Shown here piece after piece: positions 1 through 12,762 of a DNA stretch of 64,000 nucleotides; the stretch's first letter is position 1; every line of letters begins with the position of its first letter. Both the position numbers and the translations under genes were made by a program. The notes under the pieces are model-generated. The model was not told where the DNA came from. It made no database searches and was given only the letters and a program-made list of their open reading frames with translations. The DNA is taken from positions 26,443,202-26,507,201 of the forward strand of contig NC_044916.1 of the NCBI RefSeq assembly GCF_003576645.1, written 5' to 3'. This DNA comes from Ipomoea triloba (lineage: Eukaryota; Streptophyta; Magnoliopsida; Solanales; Convolvulaceae).

Positions 1-581
1 TTAAATATATTAATCCGGTTTAAAAGATGTTCATACACAACATAATAAATGACATAATGCAACAAATTATTATTATTTTTTCCAAAATGGTCTATTAAAT
101 TATTATTTATTATATCAGTTAAAACGTCTTTTTTAAAACGAAGATGATATTAAAATGATTGATATGAAATATACCCAAGGTGTATAGTTGTATACCTACT
201 CGGTATGTACTTTGTAGGTCGCAAGGAGCAATTCTCAACCTCAATTTGTGATCCGTACCTAGCCGAGCCATAAAGAATCTTCCTTTTAGTCCAACTCATA
301 CTGGCTTGGGAGCCTCCAACCCACATTCATACATTCCCAAGCTCACATATAGTAATCACTGCGTAGACCTCACTCGTATAGTCCAATGTATTTACCACAT
401 CAATGATAGAATTAACAAATTGTTTGTCATATACATGAATGATAATTTAATGTAAAATATTAGAGGGTGAAATATGGTAATGTTAATAAAGCTATTAAAC
501 TAAATATGATTAAATTAAAAATCCAAATCTAAATATTACAACATCATCATGGAATTAAAATTTAAAATTAGAGATAAGATA

Positions 582-616
<35 letters not shown>

Positions 617-840
617 NAAAAAGAAGTAAAAATGATAGTCCACAACCCGTAGAATGAGAGCCCAATTTACGTGAGTGGGAATTGGGGAAGACTAGAAGCT
701 GAACTTCCGGTGACACTAAAATAAACCGTTAATTAAACTTTAACAGCCGTCAAGAAACACAATCCAACAAAAACCTGCGCAACGACCCGAACAAAAAAGA
801 GGGAAAGCACAGCAGAGCTGCTTAGATAGAGAAAGAGAGG
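1..840. other. AT-rich upstream intergenic region
   Basis: No coding region or known repeat is visible here. A long A homopolymer (about 581-616) is interrupted by a single N at 617, which marks a contig join or an unresolved homopolymer. The last 100 bases are purine-rich and lead into the promoter of the SH2-domain gene. Confidence 0.6.
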
Positions 841-841
841 G

Positions 842-850
842 GTATATATA
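842..850 (+). promoter_or_regulatory. Candidate TATA box of SH2-domain gene
   Basis: The string tatatata lies about 45 bases before the start codon at 896. The distance would give a very short 5' leader, so the true start site may lie further upstream. Seen directly; function inferred. Confidence 0.35.
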
Positions 851-895
851 CACCCAAAGGAGGTTTTTTGATCAAGAAAAGCTGAGGAAAGATAC

Positions 896-3800
896 ATGGG
901 TATGGACGAAGTCGGTAGTTATGGGCTGTTGAAAGATCTTAAACTGGAATTTAAGGATGTTGAAGATAGAGCACAAAATGGGGGTATCACTTTGTGTTTC
1001 TGGCTTTACCTAAACAACCCCACTGCTCTCCCTTCTACAATTCTTCATCAGGTTCTCCTCAGATTTCTCAAACTTTCCTGTGTTTTTTAGGTGCTTATCC
1101 CCTTATATGTGTGTGTATATAATCTGTAAATGTGTATAGGTACTTGCATCATGTTTATGAGTGGGTTGTGGAATTAACTATTTTTAGGTGTTTGTTTTCC
1201 TTTCTGATGTGTGAACTAAAATGATGGTGTATATAGTTAGCATTGATGATTGGTTTCTAATTTTCTGAATGAGAAAAGATCATGACTTTTTTGGATTTGG
1301 GGATGATATTGTATTTAAACAGGTGCTTTTTGGAGTTTGAATGTATTTTCTAAGCATTTTCATTGACTTATGTAGCTAAAGATAGGATTTTGGTGTGATA
1401 TACCCTTCTATACTGGTTGGTCTGTGAATTTTCAGAGAGGTACTGCCAATTTTGCAACTTTAGAAATTTGTATTTTGTGTTTGGAAGCCTGCTAGGTCTA
1501 ATTGTGGGCTTTGTTCCTTATTAAACTTATGTGTCTAAAGGCTGGAAATTTGCTGTTAAGTATGATGACAGATGACTTGATGCTCTTGTGATATATGGAC
1601 AACTCATCATATTTTGACAATTTAAGTCATAATTTTGTAATAAATAATGCAGATGGGCTACTTCCAAGCATAAGTTCATAACATGTTGCATTCATTAAAG
1701 ATCTTGATTTTCAAAGTATATATTGAAAGACATTCTACATCTTGTGTCATTGTGTGCGCCTGTAGAACTAAAAATGTTTTCTAGATCCTTATGATTTCTT
1801 CTCTTGCTATGATTTTGACTCTAAGTTTTGAATTTTCTGCTTCTTTGTGATTGAAGCAAGAAAGCCAAATAATTTCATAAATTTTCTATCATGCAGGCGC
1901 ACCCAGATATTGCTTCCAATGCTCCTTTCCTTTTATTAGATGAACAGAGTAGAATCGTGCTTTTCCCATTGATTTTTCTACACCAAGAGGCTTCAAGCCC
2001 TTCCAATGCCATTTCCTCGAAGCAAATTCCATGTGCATCTAACAAGAATGAATTCCCTGTGAAGAAGTGGGTTCATATTGCATGTGAGGTACAGATCTTA
2101 TATATTTCTTTCCTTCATCATGCTTCCCTTTTATTATTTTGAGTCATGAACAGCTTATCTTATACTGCTAATAGTGGTAGTATTGGAAGCCTTACTGCAC
2201 TCTGTTTTGCCTGTTAAGTATTACAATATTCTAATCTTGCCATGGCAAATTAGACGTTCTAGACTTTGGTGTTCTGTTGTAATGTTGACATTTAAAATAT
2301 GAATTTGAACTTCAGGTCTCCTGACTTAAAAACAGATAATTTGGTTTATCCTTGCCTTCGGTTCTGCATAACTTTGTGCAGCCCAAAGCTAAGTGCAATA
2401 CGTGCACCTATAGCTCTCTAAGATATTACTATATAAATCATTAATACACATTGCAGCCTTCTGGTGACCATGGTTAGTTTCATATACAGAATGTGCTTCA
2501 GTGGCTCTCTATATATAATGCACATAAAGAAAGAGAGTTATAATGCCTAATCTCAGGAATCTAGGAAATTTCAACTTTTTTATTTAAGTGGATGTTGAAT
2601 GGGAATATAGTATAATCTACTAATTAGCTTCTACCTAATCTTAAGGCATGCACTTGGTAAGGATTCTTGTTCAATTGTTGGTCTCTTTTTGCTGCTCATG
2701 TACTTGAGTGCTATTTATCTCCTTCATTAGATGCTTACCCTATGTTCTTTTCAGATCTCGCAAGTTAATTTGCGACTTCACATTGATGGGGAGATTGTTG
2801 GAGAGAGGCCTTTGACTTCCTCTCTTAATGATGATTTGCATTCCGATGTTTCAAAGAAGGTATCTCTATGTAGCATAACGGGAAATGATGATGGGTTGCA
2901 AGGTTATGTACATGGCGTAGAACTCTTCCATCAAGACTCATCTATTCGAAGTCACTACCTTAAGGTCTTCATATGAATTTAAATAGTGTTTCTGCATTCA
3001 TGTCAATGTTGTCCGTGCTCACACTTCCCATCTTTGCAGGACAGTCCACTACAACTATCTATTGATAGTTCAAGTGCCTATGAAATTGACGAATACAGTG
3101 ATGGTGTATGGAGCATTGTTGGTGGGAAGGTTAAGAACATGAAAATGTTTTTCTTCTGTTATTGTTGATTTCTCCTTATTGTACTTTAATCTCAGCCAAC
3201 TCTAGATATTACCTATTCGTGTGCACTGATTTTCTGTGAAATTTGTAGTGTTAATGTTAGTGATATAACTGTTGGCCACGTTCACACATAGGTGTCTGTC
3301 GAATATGTATAGTTGCTTGCACTGCAATGATACTCCATACATTTTGTAGGGATAATGGTTTCCTATTGGTGAAAACATTGTCAATTAGCTTTGAAAGGCG
3401 TACTACCTGTAATATGTTCTTAGTTTTTCTGTATGCTTTATGAATAACTTTTTATTTTTACATTTTTCTTTTTTTGAAAAAACAGGCATCTTGTCGCAAG
3501 AATTTCTCGCTAGACGTTATGTTACTTGATGCCCTTGGCAGGCCTGCAAACAAAGAACTGGAGGTTTTACTTTTGTGTTTTATTCATTGTACAAGTTAAG
3601 CAAACTCCAAGTGTGAATGTATTTACACATGCATTTCTTACCATCAGGTTTTTGCTTCACTTGTATATGCTGATTCTGAGGCACCCGTTGAGAAGCCGCC
3701 TGATGGTGAGGCTCCACTTCTTACAAGTTATGATGGACTTGAATTTGATTCATCTGATAGACCAAGCAAAATGATTCAGGGCCGTGCTTCCTTCAAGCTC

Positions 3801-4780
3801 AAGATATCTCAGGTATTGTGTATTTGCACTTCTATTATTTTAAGTACGAGTACAGAAAATTTTCTAACTGCATTCAAATTCTTCTGATAACTGATGACAC
3901 TCCTTTGGTGAATTGAAAAATTCACTGTGGACAAGTTACAATTAACATAGAAAAGTAATTTTGTTAACAGTAGAGTTAATCAGCTAATATGGCATCCCTC
4001 AAATATGACTGAAACCCCCGCACATTTCCAATTTCATTTTCCTTACTAATGGAAGAATTTACTACATCAAGTTTCCCGAAATTGAATGCTGTTTTTTGAG
4101 ACAATCTTTCCTGGTAGCTTCTGCAGTTTTTTTCGTTGTGATATTGGACTCAGAAATCTTGATTTGTAGTTTTGAGTGGCATCGTTGAACTAGAGCATCT
4201 ATCGATTATTAGCCTTTTCTATTTATCTCAGCTCTCATCCAAGTCTGATAATAGGCTCTTCCGCATTAAGTTTGGCATTCAAAAAACGGGTAGATATCCT
4301 TTCCTTGAGGCGTTGTCCATACCAATCCGATGTATATCTCGGAGCCGTACCTCAAGGCCATCTTCTGTAACAAGGAAAAAGTCACCGTCTTCTATCCATT
4401 TATTAAATAGATCTCAATCTCCTGGGTTGGATGGTGGATTGCCCGAGGTTCTGCATAACATTGTTCATGAAGCAAAGCAGAGCCCTTCGTCAAAGCGGGT
4501 CAAATTAGGGCAAGAGAAATCACTCGCAGTTTTGAAGGATGATTGTATATTGAAGGAAGCCGATGAGGAATCAAAATCTCATATGTGGACTACTAATGAG
4601 GTAGCTATTACATGTGTTATTTCTGCGTTGCCTACCTCTAACAAGTAGTAGAACTTTCGATGAATTATATGATATTGATTAACATGGTCAAAATACATAA
4701 TTTCACTGAATACTAAATGGCAGAATATTATATGATTATGGAAATGTCAAAAACCTCATGAAGGTTAGTGTAATTTATCT

Positions 4781-4817
<37 letters not shown>

Positions 4818-5377
4818 NNNNNNNNNNNNNNNNNNNNNNNNNNNNNNNNNNNNNNNNNNNNNNNNNNNNNNNNNNNNNNNNNNNNNNNNNNNNNNNNNNN
4901 NNNNNNNNNNNNNNNNNNNNNNNNNNNNNNNNNNNNNNNNNNNNNNNNNNNNNNNNNNNNNNNNNNNNNNNNNNNNNNNNNNNNNNNNNNNNNNNNNNNN
5001 NNNNNNNNNNNNNNNNNNNNNNNNNNNNNNNNNNNNNNNNNNNNNNNNNNNNNNNNNNNNNNNNNNNNNNNNNNNNNNNNNNNNNNNNNNNNNNNNNNNN
5101 NNNNNNNNNNNNNNNNNNNNNNNNNNNNNNNNNNNNNNNNNNNNNNNNNNNNNNNNNNNNNNNNNNNNNNNNNNNNNNNNNNNNNNNNNNNNNNNNNNNN
5201 NNNNNNNNNNNNNNNNNNNNNNNNNNNNNNNNNNNNNNNNNNNNNNNNNNNNNNNNNNNNNNNNNNNNNNNNNNNNNNNNNNNNNNNNNNNNNNNNNNNN
5301 NNNNNNNNNNNNNNNNNNNNNNNNNNNNNNNNNNNNNNNNNNNNNNNNNNNNNNNNNNNNNNNNNNNNNNNNNNNNN

Positions 5378-5459
<82 letters not shown>

Positions 5460-7463
5460 CCATTATCTATTGTTAATTTCATGTAATTCTTGTTGTTTCA
5501 AAGCTATCATGCATCGACATATTAGATGTTTGCGGCAAGTCATGATACTTGCATCTTGTATATAAACTAGGACAATAATAATGCATATAAGACTGGTGCT
5601 GTGGGGAGGCCAGAGAGTCGTGATGGAGCAGAAAACTTCTCATCTGATTCAGAGAACAGCGAAGCAACAAATTCAGTCCCGGGCAACTTTTCTCCTCACA
5701 AAGGTCCAATTTCAGATCTGATTGTTTTCAAATACTGCCTCGGTGGCCTCAGTGAGAGGTGTCTTTTGCTAAAGGAAATTGCGATTACTTACAAAGAAGA
5801 AGCGCTCGGTAGCTTTGCTGAGCAGGTTTCTTTGTTCTCGGGATGTTCGCATCACAGGTATGTATTTTGGACATTAAATTGGCTTGTGATAAAAATTGAA
5901 AAACACCTAGATATTTAATTTCATTATTCACATTTATCCCGTTTCTTTCATTTTTTCACTAGTAAGATAGAAGACGTTCCAAATTAATTCACAAATTAGC
6001 CACCGGCTTTGTGCTTACAAGTGCATACTTTATATCTCTTTTTTCAATTTTTCATATGAAGGAGCTTTTATTTTCAGGCGTCAAATACTGATCTCCAAGA
6101 GACTTATTGAGGATGGTATAAAGTGTTGGAGCTTTATATCGAGAAATAGCCACAACGTCCTCTGGGATAACCTGGTAACGGGGCTTCAGGACCATTTCAT
6201 GAAGTTAACATTCTGCGCAACCAGATCCTTAACAAGACAGGTATGACGACTTTCACCCTCCTTCACTCTTTGTTCTGCGGTTGAAGGATGATTGATATTC
6301 CACCGACCAACCCCACCCCTCCCCGTCTCCCTGGCTCTCCCCAGCTCCCTTGATACATAAAAGAAAGAAAAACATAATTTGATTAATTTTGTCGAGATCA
6401 TATAGAACCACTTTCTTTTATTGCTGTTAGTAACTACAGCGTTAGGATCAAACACTTACCACTACGCCAAAAACTATAGCTAGTGGCGAAGGCGCAATTT
6501 TATTTCCTTATAGACCGCCATCACATTTTCAAGAGGCAAGGTGCTGGACTTGGCCCTTCATCGGCCTCTGCCCAACAATTCCCCTAGCCACCAATTGCTG
6601 GACTTGGCCCTTCACCAGTCTCTGCCCAACATAGAGAAATCACATTGCAAAACAATGACTTTTGAAAATTCATTCGTATTCCATCCAGGATTTTGAGATT
6701 TTGAGGAGAATAGCCGGTTGTCAAGAGATGGTCTCTCAAGAAAACTTTGAAAAGATGTGGTGCTGGCTTTATCCGGTTGCTTTTACGTTATCTCAGAAGC
6801 AGATGAACTCGTTGTGGAGTTCTTTGTCACCCAAGTGGATGGAAGGATTCATTACAAAAGAAGAAGCGGAGTCTTCCCTGCTACGCCCCGGAGGTGTTCA
6901 AGCCCCGGGAACTTTTATATTGCGTTTTCCAATTTCAAGGAGCTGGCCCCACACCGATGCTGGTACTCTGGTAGTCACTTACGTCGGCAGTGACTATTCC
7001 ATTCACCACAGGCTATTATCTCACGAATCTGTTTACTGGTATATACTCCGCACTCTCTCTCATTTTCTCGATACTAACCATGCTAGATACCTGTGTTAAG
7101 AGTCTCAATTTGAAAATATAAGAGAGAACATATGAGTTTATAAGGTCATGGGTTAGACTGACTAATTGATTGAATTCAGTTGTCTAGTGTAGTTTGGCCC
7201 ACGTGCATTATAGCCCAGTTGAGTGACTTTGACTCAATTTTAGATTATAACACAAGAAAATGACTTGTTCTATCTCCATTGTATTTTTAGCTCCAAAGAA
7301 ATGACAGGGAAACCTCTACAAGAAATGCTGCTCGAAGAGCCTGAATTGTCCCGATTAGGAAGGTGAGATCCTCAACCTTTTCAATCCACTTCTCTCATTT
7401 GTGAAACTCTTTGGCATTGATGGGAAAATCTCGAAAAAATGCAGGACTGTTAGAAGTCAATAG
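896..7463 (+). CDS. Plant SH2-domain (STAT-like) protein, SHA/SHB type
   Basis: Spliced gene with 12 exons: 896-1051, 1897-2088, 2755-2964, 3040-3129, 3486-3563, 3648-3812, 4232-4600, 5571-5857, 6078-6240, 6689-7038, 7291-7362, 7445-7463. All junctions are GT-AG, phases agree, and they give 716 residues ending at TAG 7461-7463. The C-terminal exons carry the SH2 domain: the GTFILRF motif has the phosphotyrosine-binding Arg at about residue 649, preceded by a STAT-type linker (WMEGFITKEEAESSLL). The N-terminal part resembles the start of Arabidopsis SH2 proteins A and B (At1g17040/At1g78540), which are plant STAT-type proteins of poorly known signalling role. A Ser/Lys/Arg-rich segment in exon 7 and an acidic Ser-rich stretch in exon 8 look disordered. 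Exon 8 begins after a weak acceptor at 5569-5570, and intron 7 holds the N gap, so an extra exon there cannot be excluded. Assignment by recalled similarity; splice sites are predicted. Confidence 0.88.
4818..5377. other. Assembly gap (560 N) in intron 7 of the SH2 gene
   Basis: The run of N is bounded on both sides by long T homopolymers (from about 4782 to 4817 and 5378 to 5457). The break is therefore probably due to the homopolymer. The reading phase is kept across it when exon 7 (to 4600) is joined to exon 8 (from 5571). Confidence 0.98.
6440..6631 (-). mobile_element. Solo LTR-like repeat, TRIM-type candidate (copy 1)
   Basis: About 190 bp inside intron 9 of the SH2 gene. It is clearly related to 30722-30905, sharing the start (ttaggatcaaa...cttacc), 'ccaaaaactatagct', and the 'ggacttggcccttca' blocks. 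Copy 2 has a primer-binding-site-like tggtatcagag next to it, which suggests a short LTR on the minus strand. No second LTR or internal region is visible in this copy. Confidence 0.5.
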
Positions 7464-9080
7464 TTGGTTGAGTTTAAACTTATGTATGTATACATATAGT
7501 CATCTCCCGAGTTGGATTGCCTATACATACAGCATTCTTAAAGTCTCCATCTGATGTCCAGTCCAGTCCAGTCTGTTAAGCTCAGCTTAAATGCAGAAAA
7601 ATGGAGACGGGAAGAGATATTAACATGTTTTACAGGTGGCCTCGGTGGTTTTAGATTTTGTATGACTCGATTTATACAGTGAATATGTAATTTTTTTTTT
7701 AAATTTTTTTTGAAGATTGTAAAATCTCGAGTTTTCACGGTCATATTTCTCTCCCCGCACGTAACAGTTGAGATCAAAAGTGTTAGTTGTGGTTTAATTG
7801 GTAGCATTTGGAGGTGCAAGGTGAAGGTCTTAACTTCACAGGATTCATACTATGATTGAAGACTTTTGATAAAAGGACAGAAATGTAGATATGTGTGTGT
7901 TTGACAGCCAAATGTTTTGGGTAAAGGCCAAAATGATGGTGGTGTTTGGTAGGTTTGTATTATGGACAGCTAAAAAGGTTCCAAGTTTCATGTGCCAAAT
8001 CATCAATGCCACAATTCAACTATTCATCATTTTATATCGTACGTAATGAATATCACTTGATAAAAAAATATATATATTTTTAATAAAATGTTTCTATTCG
8101 TCATAATAATAATGACAAATATCTCTTTCAAAAAAATAATGACAAATATCAATCACTATTACATCAATTATTTCTTAAAGTTATTTTTTCATATCTAATA
8201 CATTTACAAGAAATGTCGCAATTGGCATGCCAAACAAGATAAGATGGGGCTTATCATATAAATAATTTTATTACTATTACACCATTTATTTTTAAAGTTA
8301 TCTTTTCATATCGAATACATTTACAAGAAATGTCTCAGTTGGGGCTACCAAACAATATAAGGTGGGGCTTATCTTATAAATTTGTTTTTAATTCAGAATG
8401 CTATGTATTAAATTATAAGTTACAATTGATCAATAAATATCGCTAAAATAACACCTAAAATAATAGTGAGACAAATAACAAAGTTTACATAAAACAGACA
8501 AGTAACATGATATTATTAAATTACTCTCAGTTAGGCTAACAATAACCCCAAAAGTTTACCACTTTTAGGGTGAGGTTAAAAAAAGTATTGTAATGTGAAA
8601 GTTGAATAATTTTTAAGGTAAGAGAGTATTGTAGAGATGTAGAGAAAATAATAAATGAATTGTAAATATGGTGAAGCCGAGAGACATAATCGTAAGAGAG
8701 TATTTAAGAATAATGTTAGAGTATTGGTTCTGACATTGAAGACTTATCATATAATTGGGTAGGTATGAATCCCAACCATCATTTTCTTGGACTTAAAACA
8801 AAGCAATCTATGAATGTCAACAAAAGTGAGTAGATACATTTAAGTTATTGGGTTGCTTTTTGGTTCCCTGCAGCTTAATTACCTATAGTGCGTCGCCAGG
8901 CCACCTTTTATTATGTGAAACCGTCAATCATTCAGACCATCCATGGTCTGAAAACCTCATATCATCACTAAATCAAAATCATGTTAGTTGTTCCACTCTC
9001 ACAATCCTCACTAAAAACATGATTGTCGGTGTTAGAGCAGAGCAATAGTTGAACCAACAAGCGAAGCTAAGCTAGGATCA
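7464..9080. other. Intergenic region, no gene seen
   Basis: The first 400 bases are probably the 3' UTR and flank of the SH2 gene. The rest is AT-rich and contains the tandem duplication at 8156-8380. Nothing else with coding potential was recognised. Confidence 0.5.
8156..8380. repeat. Tandem duplication, two units of about 107 bp, period 118
   Basis: Two diverged units (8156-8262 and 8274-8380) share blocks such as 'acatttacaagaaatgtc' and 'tggggcttatc'. The divergence shows that this is an old duplication, not an assembly artefact. Confidence 0.85.
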
Positions 9081-9099
9081 TATATATATATATATATAT
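9081..9099. repeat. (TA)n microsatellite upstream of receptor-like kinase
   Basis: About nine TA units lie about 50 bp before the start codon at 9150. It may double as the TATA element of that gene; length would be polymorphic. Confidence 0.8.
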
Positions 9100-9149
9100 C
9101 ATAGAATTGGTGTCGTCAGAGAACTTGCAGATCATCAGATCAGAATCGA

Positions 9150-11949
9150 ATGGGGAATTCTCGGAATCTTCTTCCATTCTACATCACAGTATGCGTAGTT
9201 TCGTTTGTGATCTCGAAGATTGTGATCGCGGTACTATGTTATCGCAGGTGGAAGAGAAAACATATGGAGGTTCATGATAGTTTGTCTGCCGCAGGTAAGA
9301 CACAGAATTCTAGCCTTCATTCTAGGTTATTTTTTTGTGTGTTTTTCGCGAATCGAGTTTTCTGATAGATAGATCGAGATCGAAATGGTGAGGTGCAGGT
9401 GGGAAGCTAGTGATGTTCAGGACAGCGAAGATGAAGGAAGTGAAGAGCAGCGCGTTGGTGAAGAGGACGATGAAATTGAGCAACAAAGACATCATAGGAT
9501 CCGGAGGTTACGGGACGGTGTACAGGCTGGCAATGGGGGGAGAATTATCGGTGTGTTTTGCAGTGAAAAAGCTGAACAGGATGAGTGGGGAGCAGGACAG
9601 AGGTTTCGAGAGGGAGGTGGAGGCGATGGCGGACATAAAACATAGGAACATAGTCACACTTCATGGATACTATACTACTCCTCACTATAACCTTCTCATC
9701 TATGAGCTTATGCCTAATGGGAGCTTGGATAAACTGCTTCATGGTACGTGTCTTAGAATCTCAATATTTTGTTATTTGTTACATAGGCTAATCCGGATTA
9801 TACCTTAGCTAGCTTCTTCCTCCAAAAGGAAAGCAACAGTAAAATGGAGAACATGCGCATATTATATTGCAGCGCATTGTGCCCTCCAAATGCAAGACAT
9901 GCGGTTTTTAAAAATAAAAAAATAAAAATCATGCAAGTAATTTTTTCCTCTAAAAAAATTCTAACAAAAATTACAGATGAAGATGCTCTTAGCTTGATTT
10001 TTTTCTTACTGAGCCAGTGAATTAATCTCGTGCGGATAACATTCTACCCATTTCAAGGCTAGATAAGCCAGGGAGCATAGGCTGATGGCTAGTGATGATG
10101 GGGCTGACCAAATGATAATTCCCATTTTGTATTTAGTACTATTATGAGTCATTTGGTTGGTGGGAGGGATAAGGCAATTATATTGGATTGCCAATCTACT
10201 CTTATCCTGTTATATCTACTATTCGGTTTAGGGTTTAGGAATCAAGCGCTGGGATTGCATCTCCCTCAAATGCTGCCCAACATTGTTGGGTGCAGTGCAA
10301 ATTGACCAAAATTTCCCTAATTCCTCTTTTCAACTTAAATTTAAATGTGTCCATTTGAATTGTTTTACTTTTCAAGCTATCTATTGTCAACTTTTCAACG
10401 TGCTTTGACAATATATTTCCTATTTATGAGGAGGAAAATTATAAAATAACTCAAAATTTTTGCTGATTGTTCTAATTTTATCAAATAAAAAAAATTATAA
10501 TTCACTTTTTTTTTTCTCGAAATTGATTATTAGAACGTGTGCACATTAGTAAGGAAAAAAATGGCTAAAATAATTGAAGATTTGATTATATCAAGTTTAA
10601 CTTATTCTTGTTCAACATTAATTTTTGTATTCAAAATATTATTAATTATTTGTTTTATGATATTTAGATTAAATGTTTATAAATAATGAAGCTTTAATTA
10701 AAATCATTAAACTTTTATATAGCGAATCAAAATTGGATGATTATTTATTCAAATGATTATTTTTTGTATACATACATCTAATATAATTTATAGTTAATTG
10801 GTTAAAAAGTAAAAACTATATAAGATTTTATCCAACCGCATAAAATTAAAAGACTAAAATGCCTTTGTAATAAATATTTATGATAAAATGATGATGATGA
10901 TGGTGCAGGGAAATGTTCAAACAAGAAGGTATTGGATTGGGATACGAGATTAAAAATAGCTTTGGGAGCTGCAAGAGGGTTATCGTATTTGCACCACGAT
11001 TGCATTCCTCACATAATTCATAGAGACATTAAGTCTAGCAATATATTGTTGGATGACAATATGGAAGCTCGAGTGTCTGATTTTGGACTTGCCACTCTTA
11101 TGCAACCAGACAAGACTCATGTTTCGACATTAGTTGCTGGAACCTTTGGCTACTTGGCTCCTGGTATGTCAAGCTTACCTAACAATGTTGTTGTGTATAT
11201 GTAAAGTGCAAACACATAATATATATTAGCTACATAATTTAATTTACAGACGCATAATATGTTAACTTGCATACACATAATTTGAATGTCATTTTGAATT
11301 AGAGTCTATAGTGCAAGGTAGACCTTGGTCCATGGTATAATTAATTTGCTGGAATTAATTTGGAGGGTTTGAAGATCCTGTTTCTTATTTTGAATTTTTC
11401 TGATGAAATTTTTTTGGAAAGTGGTCCAAAAATGAGTTTAAAACACCGGTATGGTTCTAACCACTTTTCCGATCACATGTAGTGTTACTATATTAGTTTG
11501 TAGTGCTTAATTGTAACTCATTAATATAAGAATAGTAAGATTTGTCGTCCCAACAAAATAGACAAGCAAATGAATGTTTTAAAATTTAGGTTCTCATTTT
11601 CTTAGTAAATTTATTGCATGCAGAATACTTTGACACTGGAAAAGCAACGGTGAAAGGAGATGTTTATAGTTTTGGAGTAGTCCTTTTAGAGCTTTTAACA
11701 GGAAGAAAACCGTCAGACGAAGTGTTCATTGAAGAAGGATCAAAGCTAGTAAGCTGGGTAAAGGCAGTTGTTGCAAGCAAGAGGGAAGAGTATGTAGTTG
11801 ATAGCAACTTGGAAAAGTGTCCAATAGATGAGACAATCCAAGTTTTTAATGTTGCAATGATGTGCCTTGAATATGAGCCATCCAAGAGACCAACCATGGC
11901 TGAGGTTGTTAAGCTGCTTGAGCAAATAAAGTTAGATGCTTTAGTATGA
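9150..11949 (+). CDS. Receptor-like Ser/Thr kinase without ectodomain (At1g78530 type)
   Basis: Four exons, 9150-9294, 9399-9743, 10909-11163 and 11624-11949, give 356 residues, nearly the same as the 355 I recall for Arabidopsis At1g78530. Residues 8-31 form one membrane helix followed by a basic stop-transfer RRWKRKH, and there is almost no extracellular part. The kinase domain is complete: glycine loop GSGGYG at 82-87, VAIK-type Lys105 (FAVKKLN), HRD at 201-203 (an RD kinase), DFG at 221-223, and APE split across the exon 3/4 junction. It therefore looks active. With no LRR or other ectodomain it probably signals with a partner receptor (inference). Downstream of the SH2-domain gene on the same strand, 1.7 kb apart, as in Arabidopsis. 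Confidence 0.93.
11280..11346. mobile_element. MITE end in kinase intron 3
   Basis: The block caaggtagaccttggtccat plus 'ggtataatt' matches the right end of the 273-bp MITE at 29197-29469. Only one end is clearly recognisable; the other end probably lies near 11200. Confidence 0.45.
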
Positions 11950-12002
11950 GTTGCTTAATTGATTCTTAAGGTGCCTGTATAATACAAGAAATAACAATAT
12001 AT

Positions 12003-12307
12003 ATAACTTCATTTTTAATGTCATTTAAACATATTTGTTGACGGAGAACAAAAAATGGTCATGTCACAATAAAGTTAGGACCAATATGAATGTTTTGGAA
12101 AAAAAAAAAACTAAAAATAGAATGATACATATAAATCTGGGACCAAAAAAAAATGAAAAAGACTTCACATTTAGAAGTGAATAGGTCAAAATGTCATTGT
12201 ATTTAACTTCATTTAAAAAGTTTTGTTGATGGATGACAAAAATGGTAATGCCACAACAATACTAGGACCAAACGGAATGTCTTGAAAAAAAAAACTAAAA
12301 ATAAAAT
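12003..12307. repeat. Tandem repeat, two units, second broken by LTR insertion
   Basis: Unit 1 (about 12003-12180) and unit 2 (from about 12193) share 'aacttcattt', 'gttgatgga/gttgacgga' and 'aaaaaactaaaaata' blocks. Unit 2 is interrupted at 12307 by the LTR-like element and resumes at about 17773 (aatacctataaat against gatacatataaat in unit 1). Confidence 0.7.
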
Positions 12308-12762
12308 TGTAACACCCCGGTTCGACTATGCCATATCTCCGGAGTAGTTACCGCCACACCCAGACTGAACCCCACTCGAATACAGATAGAGTTCACTCTA
12401 GGTGCACAGGCTAACAGACTAAAGACAAGGATCGTGTTTCTTATCGTCAAAATCCAACATAATCTTATATACATGCAGCAAAAGAGTAGCTATACTAGCC
12501 ACGAATATATATTCATATATAAGAGTTTCTTACAGCCCATCAACAAAGAGTTTGGACTATTCCCGTTCTTACTAGCCATGTTAGTACTACCATGGCTACA
12601 AAAGATATGTACAAAAAGGTCAGACTTGACTTTTCTCTTGAGGCATAACGGATTAACGAAGGCAGGAGACCAAAATGGGTACCACTGATTGAACAGGGAT
12701 AGGAACGGGATCAGGAGTACAACTGGGACAGAAGCATGAGCCAGAGCTGGAGGATCAGAAAC

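Noticed and set aside
4758..5486. Long Phe or Lys frames across the N gap
   Set aside because: Homopolymer plus Ns, not coding.
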